Source: Streptomyces cadmiisoli
GTDB lineage: Bacteria; Actinomycetota; Actinomycetes; Streptomycetales; Streptomycetaceae
Direction: 5' to 3'
Assembly: GCF_003261055.1 (NCBI RefSeq)
Contig: NZ_CP030073.1
Location: forward strand, 4,836,001-4,900,000
DNA: 64,000 nt
Program-made: the position numbers and the translations under genes
Notes under the pieces: model-generated
What the model saw: the letters and a program-made list of their open reading frames with translations, nothing else
Database searches by the model: none
What the model was told of the DNA's origin: nothing
Part shown: positions 1 through 8,732 of the stretch, one piece after another
How the letters are laid out: each line of letters starts with the position of its first letter
How positions within the stretch are numbered: position 1 is the first letter of the stretch

Positions 1-767
1 ACCCCGAGGAACGGGAACGCCGGATCCGGCACCGGATAGACCAGGCCCCGCACCAGCTCGGGCCGCGCCAGCTCGTAGTACTCGCCCCGGAAGGGGATGA
101 TCCGCATCTCCGGGTCGTCGCCGGTCATGCGTGCGACCTCGTCGCAGTACAGCCCGGCGCAGTTCACCAGCACCCTGCCGCGTACGACCGATCCGTCCGC
201 GGTCAGCGCGGCGACGCCCAGGCTCGCGCGCCGGTCGATGCGCAGCACGCGCGCCCCGTACCGGATCTCCGCCCCGGACGCCTCGGCCAGGCGCCGCGCC
301 ACGCCGACGAAGTCGCAGATGCCGGTCGTCCCGACGTGTATGGCCGCCAGTCCGCGCACCTCCGGCTCGTACTCCGCGATCTGCGCGGTGACCAGCTCTC
401 GTACCGGAATGCCGTTCTCCCGGCCACGCTGCACCAGTGAGTGCAGGCGGGGCAGCTCCTCGCGCTCCGTCGCGACGATCAGCTTGCCGGTGACCGCGTG
501 CGCGATGTCGTACTCGGCGCAGAACTTCACCAGCTCGGCCGCGCCCCGCACCGCGAACCGGGCCTTCAGCGAGCCGGGGCGGTAGTAGATCCCGCTGTGG
601 ATCACGCCGCTGTTGCGCCCTGTCTGGTGGCGGGCCGGACCGGGTTCCTTCTCCAGCACCGTGACCCGGGTGCCCGGCGCGGCACGCGTGATCGCATACG
701 CCGTCGACAGACCGACGATTCCCCCGCCGATCACGAGCACGTCGCAGTCGTAGGCGATCTTCCGCAC
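1..767 (-). CDS. lhgO: L-2-hydroxyglutarate oxidase, FAD-dependent (C-terminus outside window)
   Basis: About 255 N-terminal codons are present; the 3' end lies beyond the left edge. The product begins VRKIAYDCDVLVIGGGIVG, a DAO-family FAD-binding Rossmann start with the GxGxxG dinucleotide motif. Further on it has the HSGIYYRPGSLKA and RGEYYEL segments that I recognise from the LhgO/L2HGDH family, which oxidises L-2-hydroxyglutarate to 2-oxoglutarate. The GTG start at 767 is chosen because GGAGG lies about 8 nt upstream and the nucleotide-binding fold begins within ten residues. It is followed, on the same strand, by nothing visible here; the NsdA-like gene upstream ends 195 nt away, so it probably has its own promoter. 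The family call is firm; the substrate is known from homologues only. Confidence 0.85.
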   Translation of the reverse strand, partial: MRKIAYDCDVLVIGGGIVGLSTAYAITRAAPGTRVTVLEKEPGPARHQTGRNSGVIHSGIYYRPGSLKARFAVRGAAELVKFCAEYDIAHAVTGKLIVATEREELPRLHSLVQRGRENGIPVRELVTAQIAEYEPEVRGLAAIHVGTTGICDFVGVARRLAEASGAEIRYGARVLRIDRRASLGVAALTADGSVVRGRVLVNCAGLYCDEVARMTGDDPEMRIIPFRGEYYELARPELVRGLVYPVPDPAFPFLG

Positions 768-961
768 CTGCTCCACCTCCCGGCTTCGATAGTGCACTGC
801 GCCTCTGACAACGTGCTCAAACCCGCCGTGCGCAGCCACCCGCGCGCACCGGCCGGCCCAGCCACCGCCAGGGACCCGCTGTGCGAAGCCTCCCACCCCC
901 GTCCGTCCCGCCGTGCGTGGGCCGCGGCCCACCACCCGGCGCCGCCCCGGAGGGCGGGCCC

Positions 962-2386
962 CTACGCGGGAGCCATGAGCAGCGGCCGTGCGCGCTCGCG
1001 CAGCTCCACCACGCGTGGCTCGTCGCCGTACGGCTCCAGCCGGTGCAGGAGGTCCTTGACGTACTCCGTGGTGCGGGCGGAGGAGATGCGTCCGGCGACC
1101 TCGACCGCCCGTACGCCCTGCTCACAGGCCGCGTCCAGGTTCCCGGACTCCAGTTCGGCGACCGCGGAGACGACCAGGCGCAGCCCGTGCGAGCGGACGA
1201 ACTCCTCCGTCGGTTTCGACAGGGCCTGCTCCGTGAAGCGGCGGACCTGGCGGGGCGCCTTCAGGTCGCGGTAGCACTCGGCGGCGTCGGCCGCGAACCG
1301 GTCGTAGGAGTAGAAGCCGAGCCAGACCGGGTCGCTGTCGCCGTCGCGGGACCGCTCCAGCCAGCCCTCGGCGGCCTTCAGGGCCGCGCCGGCCGCCTGG
1401 GCGTCACCCGCGCGTGCGTGGGCGCGTGCCTCGACGAGCCGGAAGAAGCTCATGGTGCGGGCCGTGGCCAGCCCCCGGTTGCGCTCCAGGGCGGCCTGGG
1501 CGAGGTCGACGCCCTCGTCGCCGAAGCCCCGGTAGGTGGCCTGGAGGGACATGGACGCCAGGACGTACCCCCCGAGGGGGACGTCGGCCGCCGCGCGGGC
1601 CAGGCGCAGGGCCTGGATGTAGTAGCGCTGGGCGGCCTCCTGCTGGCCGGTGTCGAAGGCCATCCACCCGGCGAGGCGGGTGAGTTCGGCGGACGCGCCG
1701 AACAGGGCGCGGCCGACCTCGTCGGAGTAGGAGCCGAGCAGCAGGGGCGCCGCCTCCACCCGCAGGCACTCGGGCACCATCGAAGAACGCCAGTCGCCGC
1801 CCCCGTACTTGGAGTCCCAGCGCCTGGCGTCCTCGGCCGCCTCCCGCAGCTTCTGCACATCGGAGTGGCCGACTTTGAGCGGTGCGCCGGAGCCCTCGGC
1901 GGGGTTCGCCTCGCGCGCGACCGAGCTGTCGGCCGGGGTTATCAGCCAGCGTGAGGCCGGCGTCGCGTAGGCGCTCACGGCGAAGGAGCCGGCGAGCGAC
2001 TGCCAGATGCCGCCGGTGCCGGCCCGGCGGCCGGCGAGGTCGAGACGGTACAGCTCCGTCGCCGACCGGACCGCCTGCGAGACGTCTCTGGGGAACGCGA
2101 GACCCACCTCCGGCGCGGGATCGGCGTCCGCCAGCCCTATCTCGTGCAGCGGCACCGGGCGGCCGAGCTTCTGCCCGATCGCGGCCGCGATGAGGTGGGG
2201 CGCGGCACCCTGCGGCACCATGCCCTTCGACACCCAGCGCGCCACCGACGTCTTGTCGTACCGAAGTGTCAACCCGCGTTGCGCGCCCAGGTCGTTGACG
2301 CGTCGTGCGAGACCTGCGTTGCTGATTCCCGCGAGGGCGAGAACGGCGCCGAGCTTTTCGTTCGGCCCGCGTTGCTCCCTGGACAT
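962..2386 (-). CDS. NsdA-family helix-turn-helix/TPR-like developmental regulator
   Basis: 474 residues. The start at 2386 ([13 protein letters not shown]) is preceded by GAGGGG 6-10 nt upstream; the open frame continues a further 70 codons, but that part has no regulator-like sequence. Residues 1-70 look like an Xre-type DNA-binding region ([17 protein letters not shown]), and the rest is Ala/Leu-rich helical sequence of TPR type, the layout of NsdA-like proteins that restrain aerial growth and antibiotic production in Streptomyces. I recall close homologues being annotated as sporulation-associated. It diverges from the asparagine-synthase-like gene across 713 bp. Membership of the NsdA group is by recognition; whether it acts as a repressor is inference. 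Confidence 0.7.
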   Translation of the reverse strand: MSREQRGPNEKLGAVLALAGISNAGLARRVNDLGAQRGLTLRYDKTSVARWVSKGMVPQGAAPHLIAAAIGQKLGRPVPLHEIGLADADPAPEVGLAFPRDVSQAVRSATELYRLDLAGRRAGTGGIWQSLAGSFAVSAYATPASRWLITPADSSVAREANPAEGSGAPLKVGHSDVQKLREAAEDARRWDSKYGGGDWRSSMVPECLRVEAAPLLLGSYSDEVGRALFGASAELTRLAGWMAFDTGQQEAAQRYYIQALRLARAAADVPLGGYVLASMSLQATYRGFGDEGVDLAQAALERNRGLATARTMSFFRLVEARAHARAGDAQAAGAALKAAEGWLERSRDGDSDPVWLGFYSYDRFAADAAECYRDLKAPRQVRRFTEQALSKPTEEFVRSHGLRLVVSAVAELESGNLDAACEQGVRAVEVAGRISSARTTEYVKDLLHRLEPYGDEPRVVELRERARPLLMAPA

Positions 2387-3099
2387 GCGCCACCCCTCGA
2401 CACAGACGGCTGCCGCGCTGGCATAACCACGCGGCATTCGTAAACCCAGCGTAGTTCGCCGCATCCCAAGCGTTAAGGGGCATTCTTCCGGATGGCGGGA
2501 TTGTGGTCCGTACGGAAGTACGGTCCCGGTACGCACTGTTGCGGCGTGCTCCCGGTGTGTGGCCGTGCGCCTGTGCGTGCGCTCTACTCCGGCCAACCCG
2601 AAAGCGGTTCCATGGCTCTGCGTGGGTCGGCCCGCTGTACTGGGACCAGTGGGCTGGGGGACACCGCCGCCTCAATCCCCGCGGGCGGCGGACCGGTCCG
2701 GGGGGCGAACTCCGCCTCCCGGGCCGTGCGTCGGCCGAGTGGTGCGCAGAGCCTGTACGGAGCGTGCGCGCAGCGGGTGTGATCGACGTACCGCAGCAGC
2801 GAATTGGCCGAAAACCGACTCCCTCCTCCGGGTGTGATTACCGCGTCCACCATGGAGTTTGAGGGCGCGTTGGGGCTTTTCGGGGAGCGTATCGGGGGCG
2901 CATTCGCGTCGCCGTCACCTTTGTGTCAGACGGGCGTTGAAGCCTTTCGCGTGATCCACGGGGTCGCACGGGCCGGCGCTCGGGGCGCATTTCGGGGATC
3001 ACAAGCGGTACCGCCGCCGCTCCGGGGCGCGCCCTTCGTGGCAGCATGGGGAACCGGTTCGTACGGTGCACATATGGTCCCCAGCCTGTGGAGGCGTCG
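2387..3099. other. 713-bp intergenic region between divergent genes
   Basis: No convincing gene is seen. The short frames here have Arg/Pro/Gly-rich composition and no family resemblance. The left end carries the candidate minus-strand promoter (2448-2476). Around 2505-2535 there are three closely spaced GTAC motifs, including the palindrome CCGTACGG. The right end must contain the promoter for the gene at 3100; a CATATG at about 3071 could be a -10 element but has no good -35. Unusually long divergent spacing suggests complex control. Confidence 0.5.
2448..2476 (-). promoter_or_regulatory. Candidate promoter of the NsdA-like gene
   Basis: On the minus strand TTAACG (2476-2471) and TACGCT (2453-2448) are separated by 17 nt, a fair HrdB/sigma-70 type promoter. 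Transcription would begin near 2441, giving a leader of about 55 nt to the ATG at 2386. Only the sequence match supports this. Confidence 0.35.
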
Positions 3100-5184
3100 A
3101 TGCGGTGGTTGGTGGGATGGAGCAGCACCGCCGCGGGGGCCGCGGGCATCGGCTCCGCGGGAGCCACCGGATACGACGGCGAGACCCTGCACCCGGTCGG
3201 CTCCCAACTCCTGTGGGGCGACCCGGATCCCCTGTGGGCGGTCGGCGACTGGCGCCCCGACGAGGTGCGCATCGTGACGGCCGACGCCCGGACGCGGATC
3301 GCGGTGCTCGGCACCTGCGGGGCGTCGGACGAGGAGCTGCGGCTCGGGCTGTTCACCGCGCGCGGCGGCGCACTGCGGCATCTGACCGCCTGGCCCGGCA
3401 GCTACACGGCGGTCGTCCAGGCCGGACGGCGGATCACGGTCTGCGGTGACCTGGCGGGCGCCCGCCCCGTGTTCCACACGCCCTGGGCGGGCGGCACGGC
3501 GTACGCCACCGCCGCGCTGCCCCTGGCCGACCTCATCGAGGCCAACCTCGACTTCGGCCATCTCGCGGCCCTGCTGGCCGCCCCCGACGTACCCGCCGCC
3601 CTGCACGACTCCACCCCGTACGACGGCGTTCTGCGCGTTCCGCCGGGGCACGCGCTGATCCTGCGGGCCGGGTCGCGCGAGATCGCCGGCTACGAACCCG
3701 TCGCCTCCCTCGCGGTCGCGGCGCCGCCCGCCGACCCCGACAGCGCGGTCGACGCCGTGCGCGACGCCCTGGTCGACGCCGTCCGGGCCCGTCTCGCCGC
3801 GCCCCGGCACGTCCCCGGCGCCGACATCGACCCCGGGCCGGTCCCCGGCATGGGGCCGGCCGAGCGGCGTGCCGCGCGCGGGACGCCGGTCCCCGGCATC
3901 GGTGCGGACCTGTCGGGCGGGCCCGCGTCCGGGACCCTGGCGCTGCTGGCCGCGGGGCTGCCGGGGATGCCGGGCACGGTGCTCGGGCACGGCACCGGCG
4001 CGGGTGAGCGCCTGCTGGCGGTCACCTTCAACGACCTGGCGGTCGGCGGCCGGGAGTCCGAGGTGGAGCGGGCGGGCACCCTGGCGGCCAACCCGCGGCT
4101 GCACCACGTGGTGGTGACCGGCGACGAGGAGACCCTGCCGTACGCCGACCTGGACGGCCCGCTCACGGACGAACCCGGCCCGAGCCTGGTCACGGCGGTA
4201 CGGCACCGCACCCGGCTCGCCGCGGGCAGCGCGGACCACCTGACCGGCTACGGCGCCCGGCAGGTGCTCGACGCGCACCCGGCGCGCCTGGCCGACCTGC
4301 TGATGGACCGGCAGCGGCGGCACCTCGTACGGCCGGTGGCCGCACTGGCCAAGGCCGACGGCTCGGTGATGGTCCCGGCACGGGTGTACGCCGCAGCGCG
4401 CCGACTCGCCCGGACGCCCTACCGCACGGGCCTGGAGAGCCTGGCCGAGCGGCTGCTCCAGCGGCGCTTCGAGGAGCCCGAGGGGGCCGTGGGCGCGTCC
4501 CTCGCGGCGCTGACCTGGGCGAGACCGGGTCCGGCGGCCCGGTGGCTGACCGGAGAGGCGCTGGCTGAAGTATCGATTCGCTTGCAGGGGGCGACGCACC
4601 GCTCCGGAGTCGGGCCCGGACAGCGGCCCGGCGACTTCCGCGCCCGGGGCGCCCTGGCCCGCGCGGCGGCCGACGTCCGTGTGCTGGAGCAGGCCGCGGA
4701 GATCCGCTTCCAGCGCCTGCACGCGCCCTTCCTCGACAACCAGGTCGTCCGCGCCTGCCGCACGCTGCCCGAGGCACTGCGCGTCCAGCCCGGGGCACGC
4801 GCCTCGATCCTGCGCACGGTCCTCAAGGGCGCCGGTGTCGCCGACCTCCCGCCCGGCTGGGGCGCTCCCTCGCACGTGCCGGCGGCGGCCGCCGCCCGGG
4901 TGGGCCTGCGATCGTCCGTGGACTCCGTGCTGACCCTCTTCGACACGCCGCTGCTCGCGGAGGCCGGACTGGTCGAGGCCCGGGTGGTCCGCAAGGCGCT
5001 GCGTGCCGCGGCGCACGGCGACCCGCTGCCGCTGGACGGGCTCGCGGACCTGGTGTCCCTGGAACTGTGGCTGCGCCGGCTGCTCGCCCGGCGCGGCACC
5101 TGCTGGACGGGCACACCCGCACGCGCGCGTGCCGTACCGGCGGGCATCACACCCCGCCGCGGAGCGCTGGCCTCAGGCACCTGA
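3100..5184 (+). CDS. Asparagine-synthase-like protein with degenerate active sites
   Basis: 694 residues; ATG 3100 with GGAGG at 3090-3094. The overall plan is that of class-II asparagine synthetases: an N-terminal Ntn-like domain (with DLAGARPVF near residue 125, as in the GDxxGxxPL region) and a C-terminal synthase domain. Two key sites are changed. The mature N-terminus would be Arg-Trp, so the catalytic Cys2 of the glutaminase domain is missing. The ATP PP-loop SGGLDSS appears as SGGPAS (residues 272-277), lacking the Asp. The C-terminal half keeps HAPFLDNQVVRACRTLP, typical of this family. Possible roles are an amide-forming enzyme using another nitrogen donor, or a non-catalytic scaffold. 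It faces a convergent ECF sigma gene across a tandem repeat. Confidence 0.7.
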   Translation: MRWLVGWSSTAAGAAGIGSAGATGYDGETLHPVGSQLLWGDPDPLWAVGDWRPDEVRIVTADARTRIAVLGTCGASDEELRLGLFTARGGALRHLTAWPGSYTAVVQAGRRITVCGDLAGARPVFHTPWAGGTAYATAALPLADLIEANLDFGHLAALLAAPDVPAALHDSTPYDGVLRVPPGHALILRAGSREIAGYEPVASLAVAAPPADPDSAVDAVRDALVDAVRARLAAPRHVPGADIDPGPVPGMGPAERRAARGTPVPGIGADLSGGPASGTLALLAAGLPGMPGTVLGHGTGAGERLLAVTFNDLAVGGRESEVERAGTLAANPRLHHVVVTGDEETLPYADLDGPLTDEPGPSLVTAVRHRTRLAAGSADHLTGYGARQVLDAHPARLADLLMDRQRRHLVRPVAALAKADGSVMVPARVYAAARRLARTPYRTGLESLAERLLQRRFEEPEGAVGASLAALTWARPGPAARWLTGEALAEVSIRLQGATHRSGVGPGQRPGDFRARGALARAAADVRVLEQAAEIRFQRLHAPFLDNQVVRACRTLPEALRVQPGARASILRTVLKGAGVADLPPGWGAPSHVPAAAAARVGLRSSVDSVLTLFDTPLLAEAGLVEARVVRKALRAAAHGDPLPLDGLADLVSLELWLRRLLARRGTCWTGTPARARAVPAGITPRRGALASGT

Positions 5185-5186
5185 AC

Positions 5187-5298
5187 GGCCCTTTCCGCAC
5201 GAGCCGTTCCGTACGGCCCGTTCCGCGCGAGCCGTTCCGTACGAGCCGTTCCGTACGGCCCGTTCCGTACGAGCCGTTCCGTACGAGCCGTTCCGTAC
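5187..5298. repeat. Eight tandem copies of a 14-bp repeat
   Basis: Eight head-to-tail 14-bp units begin at 5187, 5201, 5215, 5229, 5243, 5257, 5271 and 5285. Most read GAGCCGTTCCGTAC; others are GGCCCGTTCCGTAC-like variants. Junctions create the palindrome CGTACG. The array starts 2 nt after the stop codon of the asparagine-synthase-like gene and lies between two convergent genes, so it is non-coding even though both strands stay open through it. Confidence 0.9.
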
Positions 5299-5399
5299 GA
5301 GCGAACGCGCCACGCCGACGTCCGCAGGGCCCACGCGCACGTGCGGCGCGGTGACGCGGGCACGGACCACGCCCAGGCCCAGGCCCGCGTGCGCCGCGG

Positions 5400-7307
5400 C
5401 TACGAGCAGGTGAACTTCGACGCCGCCCAGTCCGCCGTCATCAGACCGTCGAGATGGCCGTACGGCTCCACCACCAGCCGCACGGTGTCGCGCCCGGCCA
5501 GGTTCACATGGACGGGAACCCCCGGATCGCCGCCTCGGACCAGCCCGGACTTCCACAGCTGGACGCCGTCGGCGTGGACCGAGAAGTAGACCTTGCCGAG
5601 GCCGAGCGTCATGTCGTCGACGCCGACCAGCGCGTCGTAGGAGGAGCAGTCGCGGTTGAGGTCGACGGTGACGGAGGACCGCCCGTGCACCGTCACCCCG
5701 TGCGCGTACGACGTCCCGCCGATCGACAGGCCGGAGCGCTGCCACACCCAGCTGCTCGCGTGCAGCCGCACCTCCGGTTCGGTGCCGTCGCCGGTGACGT
5801 CGTAGGACAGCTCGCTCAGCCGGTAGCCGGTCGCCGGGGGCGGCGGCGCGGGCTTCGGCGGAGCGGGCGTCGGAGTCGGGGTGGGTGCCGGTGTCGGGGT
5901 GGGTGCCGGCGTCCGAATGGGGGCCGGGCTCGGCGTGCGGCTCGGGGTGGGAGTCGGGGACGGGTTCGCCGCCGGGACGATCGCCGGCGGCTTCGGCCCG
6001 GGCTTCTCCGGCTCGGGCGTGGGCGACGGTGTGGGAGCCGGCGGTTCGGGCTCGACGACCGGCGCGGACGCCGGCGGTCTGGCGTCCGGCTCCGCGGGCC
6101 GGCTGTCGTCACCGGCGAGGGCGAGTGCCACCACCGCGACGGCCGCGGCGACCACACCGGCCGCGATGCCGGCCTTGACCGGCGCGCCCAGCCCCTCGGA
6201 CGCGGCACTCCCGGCACCGGCCCCGCCGGACGAACCCCCGGACGCGGCACCCCCGGCGCCCGCCGCTCCGGACGAACCGCCGCCCGACACGGCGGACGCA
6301 CCCGCGGCGCCCGCCGCCCCGGCCCCGGCGCCCCCGGCGATGAGCCCCGCCGCCTTGCCGTACCCGGCGGCCCCGAACCAGCCGATGACCGCGACCGGCA
6401 CGACGGCCGGGATGCCGCCGGCCACCTCCTCGATCTGGCTCGCGGCCAGCCGGCACCTGGCGCACTCCTCCAGATGCTTGCGCAGCCCCCGCTCGGCACG
6501 GGTGCGCAGCCGGCGGCGGGCGTACGTGCCGAGCTGGTCGGCGTAGCGCGCGCACTCCTCGTCGCTGGTCAGGGTGGTGCTGACATGGGCCTGGAGGTAC
6601 GCCTGCTTCAGACCCTCACGGGCGCGGCTGGCGAGGACCCGGGTGCCGTTGGCGTCGAGCCCGAAGAGTGTGGCGACCTCGCTCGGGGACTCGTCCTCGA
6701 CCTCGGTGTGCCACAGCACGGCCTGCCAGCGCTCCGGCAGCGAGCGGAAGGCCTGCATCGCCATCGACTGCTCGGCCTCGTGCATCGCCCGCACGTCGGC
6801 GCCGAGTTCCACGCCGGAGCCGAAGGAGTCCGTGGCGGCGGCGGGGTCGGACACCTCCGACAGCCGGACCGCCTGGGTGGCGAACACGGCGAAGTCGTCG
6901 ACCAGTTGCTCCCGCCGCACGGTGCTGGTCCAGTGGGCGGCGACGCGCCGGACGGTGGTCAGCAGGTAGGGGCGCACCGCGTGCTCGGGGCCGGAGCCGC
7001 CGCGTACCGCCTGGAGCATACGGGCGAAGACCTCGGCGGTGAGGTCGTCGGCGGTGTGCGCGTCACGGCAGCACGTGCGCGCGTACCGGCGGACGGCGTC
7101 CGCGTGGCGCCGGTACAGCTCCTCGTACGCGGAGTCGTCGCCCGCGCGCATCCGCCCGATCAGCTCGGGGTCGGACGGGGGCTGCTCCAACGGCGGCAGC
7201 ACGCTGTCGTCCCGCCGGTCGCGTTGCGCCGGAACCTGGGGCGGGGTGCCGCCGTCGGCCTCCGTGCCGTCGTCACCGAGTGACCCGTCCCGCCCGTCAA
7301 CACTCAT
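5400..7307 (-). CDS. ECF sigma factor fused to zinc-finger, membrane segment and NPCBM-like domain
   Basis: 635 residues, ATG at 7307. Residues about 45-120 are sigma region 2 (YEELYRRHADAVRRYA), about 170-240 sigma region 4 (FRSLPERWQAVLWHTEVEDES). Then comes an anti-sigma-type zinc finger HLEECARC (HxxxCxxC), an Ala/Gly-rich stretch, a probable membrane helix (GIAAGVVAAAVAVVALALAG), a long Pro/Thr spacer and a C-terminal NPCBM-like carbohydrate-binding domain ending in Cys-Ser. This is the ECF52 architecture of actinomycetes: the sigma domain is cytoplasmic and the sugar-binding domain faces outward, so wall or sugar sensing could release or activate the sigma part. I recall the S. coelicolor relative (SCO4117) as a pleiotropic developmental regulator. 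Mechanism here is inference. Confidence 0.85.
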   Translation of the reverse strand: MSVDGRDGSLGDDGTEADGGTPPQVPAQRDRRDDSVLPPLEQPPSDPELIGRMRAGDDSAYEELYRRHADAVRRYARTCCRDAHTADDLTAEVFARMLQAVRGGSGPEHAVRPYLLTTVRRVAAHWTSTVRREQLVDDFAVFATQAVRLSEVSDPAAATDSFGSGVELGADVRAMHEAEQSMAMQAFRSLPERWQAVLWHTEVEDESPSEVATLFGLDANGTRVLASRAREGLKQAYLQAHVSTTLTSDEECARYADQLGTYARRRLRTRAERGLRKHLEECARCRLAASQIEEVAGGIPAVVPVAVIGWFGAAGYGKAAGLIAGGAGAGAAGAAGASAVSGGGSSGAAGAGGAASGGSSGGAGAGSAASEGLGAPVKAGIAAGVVAAAVAVVALALAGDDSRPAEPDARPPASAPVVEPEPPAPTPSPTPEPEKPGPKPPAIVPAANPSPTPTPSRTPSPAPIRTPAPTPTPAPTPTPTPAPPKPAPPPPATGYRLSELSYDVTGDGTEPEVRLHASSWVWQRSGLSIGGTSYAHGVTVHGRSSVTVDLNRDCSSYDALVGVDDMTLGLGKVYFSVHADGVQLWKSGLVRGGDPGVPVHVNLAGRDTVRLVVEPYGHLDGLMTADWAASKFTCS

Positions 7308-7560
7308 CGCGGTACGCCCCCGCCGCCTGCCCTACCGGTTCTGAACACGGGTCAGGGTGCCATATTGGCTTTTGTTCAGGAGGCGTTACCGCGCACCATC
7401 CACTCGTCCGTGAACGGTCTGTCGTGAGCCAGTGCCAGTCGTCAGCCGTTCGGGGCGGCCGAAGCGGTCCGGCACGGGTGAGCGCCGGGCTGACGGGGCG
7501 GGCGACGGCCCGGCGGACGGGGCGGGGGACACGGCGTCCCGCCCCGCTGCCGCCGCGACG

Positions 7561-8322
7561 TCACGCGGGCCGCGACCGCAGCCCCTCCAGCAGGATGTCC
7601 AGCAGCCGAGCCGAGGCCGCCGCCTGTTGCGCCGCGTCCGGCAGCGAGGGCGCCGCCGTGGCGATCACCAGCAGGACGTCCGACACGGACACGTCCGGCC
7701 GCAGCTCACCGGCCGCGCGCGCCCGGTCCACGAGCCGGCCCACGACCTCCAGCAGCTCCGCGGCGCCCGCGTCGTCCTCGGCCGCCGGCGACCCCTGCGG
7801 CACCAGCCGCAGCTCACCGGCGCCGGGCTGCGTCCGTTGCTGCGGCACGCGCGCCTCGTCGGGCCCGGACCCTTCGCCGGCCTCGTCCGCGACACCGACC
7901 CGCAGCACCTGCGGCGGCAGCAGCCGTCCGGCACCCGAGGCCACCGAGGTGCGCAGGAAGCGCGACAGCGCCGACCACGGCTCGTCCTCCTGGCCGAGCG
8001 CGGCCCGTGCCTGGTCGGTCAGCCGGGAGGTCTCCTCCTCGGCTATCCGGCGCACCAGGACGTCCTTGCTGGGGAAGCGCCGGTACACCGTGCCCACGCC
8101 GACCCGCGCGCGGCGCGCCACGTCCTCCATCGGCGCGCCGTAACCCAGCTCGCCGAACACCTCGCGCGCCGCCCGCAGTACATGCTCGAGATTGCGCTGT
8201 GCGTCCACGCGCAGCGGCTGCGTCCGCGGTCCGTCACCGCGTCCGCCGCCCACCGCCGCACCGACCGCGCCGCCTGGTACGACGGCCGACGCGGTAGACC
8301 AACGAGAGTCCTGAATGTGCAT
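7561..8322 (-). CDS. TetR/AcrR-family transcriptional regulator
   Basis: 253 residues. ATG 8322 is chosen over upstream in-frame ATGs because GGGGGA lies just before it and the N-terminal extension of the longer frame has no family character. The helix-turn-helix is NLEHVLRAAREVFGELGY followed by APMEDVARRARVGVGTVYRRFPSKDVLVRRI (about residues 55-105), a textbook TetR DNA-binding domain. The C-terminal ligand-binding region is variable. It diverges from the NADH dehydrogenase gene, which may be its target, but the 410-bp spacing makes this uncertain. A short inverted repeat TTGA-N7-TCAA (8504-8518) in between is a weak operator candidate. Ligand unknown. Confidence 0.85.
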   Translation of the reverse strand: MHIQDSRWSTASAVVPGGAVGAAVGGGRGDGPRTQPLRVDAQRNLEHVLRAAREVFGELGYGAPMEDVARRARVGVGTVYRRFPSKDVLVRRIAEEETSRLTDQARAALGQEDEPWSALSRFLRTSVASGAGRLLPPQVLRVGVADEAGEGSGPDEARVPQQRTQPGAGELRLVPQGSPAAEDDAGAAELLEVVGRLVDRARAAGELRPDVSVSDVLLVIATAAPSLPDAAQQAAASARLLDILLEGLRSRPA

Positions 8323-8732
8323 ACGAATTCCCCCGGTAATGACGTCTCCCCCCGGAGACTCTCCCCGCCACAGACTGCCGGGGCGCGTGGAAGAACGAGC
8401 CGTGAACCACGAGCCCGCCCGCCGGACCACGGGCCCGCGCCGGTCGCGGACCCGGGAACACGACGAGCGCATCCCCCTACACCCCGTCGACACACGAACA
8501 TAGTTGAGAGGGAGTCAATTCAGAAGGGGCAGGTTCCGCACGGAGCGCCCCCCGATCGGAGTACGGGTCGCATACGTCCCGATTGCACACCGTTACGTCA
8601 CCCGCTTCACCCCCGCTGACCTGCACGGCTTCCCTCGATGTCGGCATTTCGGCCAACCCTGGGCATGCCTGGCTCGCGGTCACACAAATTGCCGGGGCTG
8701 TGGACAAACGCAGGCGTCGGGTGCGTCATGGG
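8323..8732. other. 410-bp intergenic region between divergent tetR and ndh
   Basis: No gene is supported. An AT-richer patch near 8495-8525 contains TTGA-N7-TCAA (8504-8518), the best operator candidate for the TetR protein. I could not identify an unambiguous promoter for ndh, nor a Rex-type operator. Confidence 0.4.

Noticed and set aside
2387..2596. N-terminal extension of the NsdA-like gene by 70 codons
   Set aside because: The extra residues lack any domain, while the ATG at 2386 has a good ribosome binding site and the family-typical start.
3100..5184. Lasso-peptide cyclase as identity of the asparagine-synthase-like gene
   Set aside because: No precursor peptide, leader-binding protein or protease is adjacent, and the PP-loop is degenerate.
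5173..5413. Open frames with repetitive Arg/Ser/Pro or Gly/Ser/Thr sequence across the 14-bp array
   Set aside because: Both strands stay open only because 14-bp units repeat; no start signal or family resemblance.
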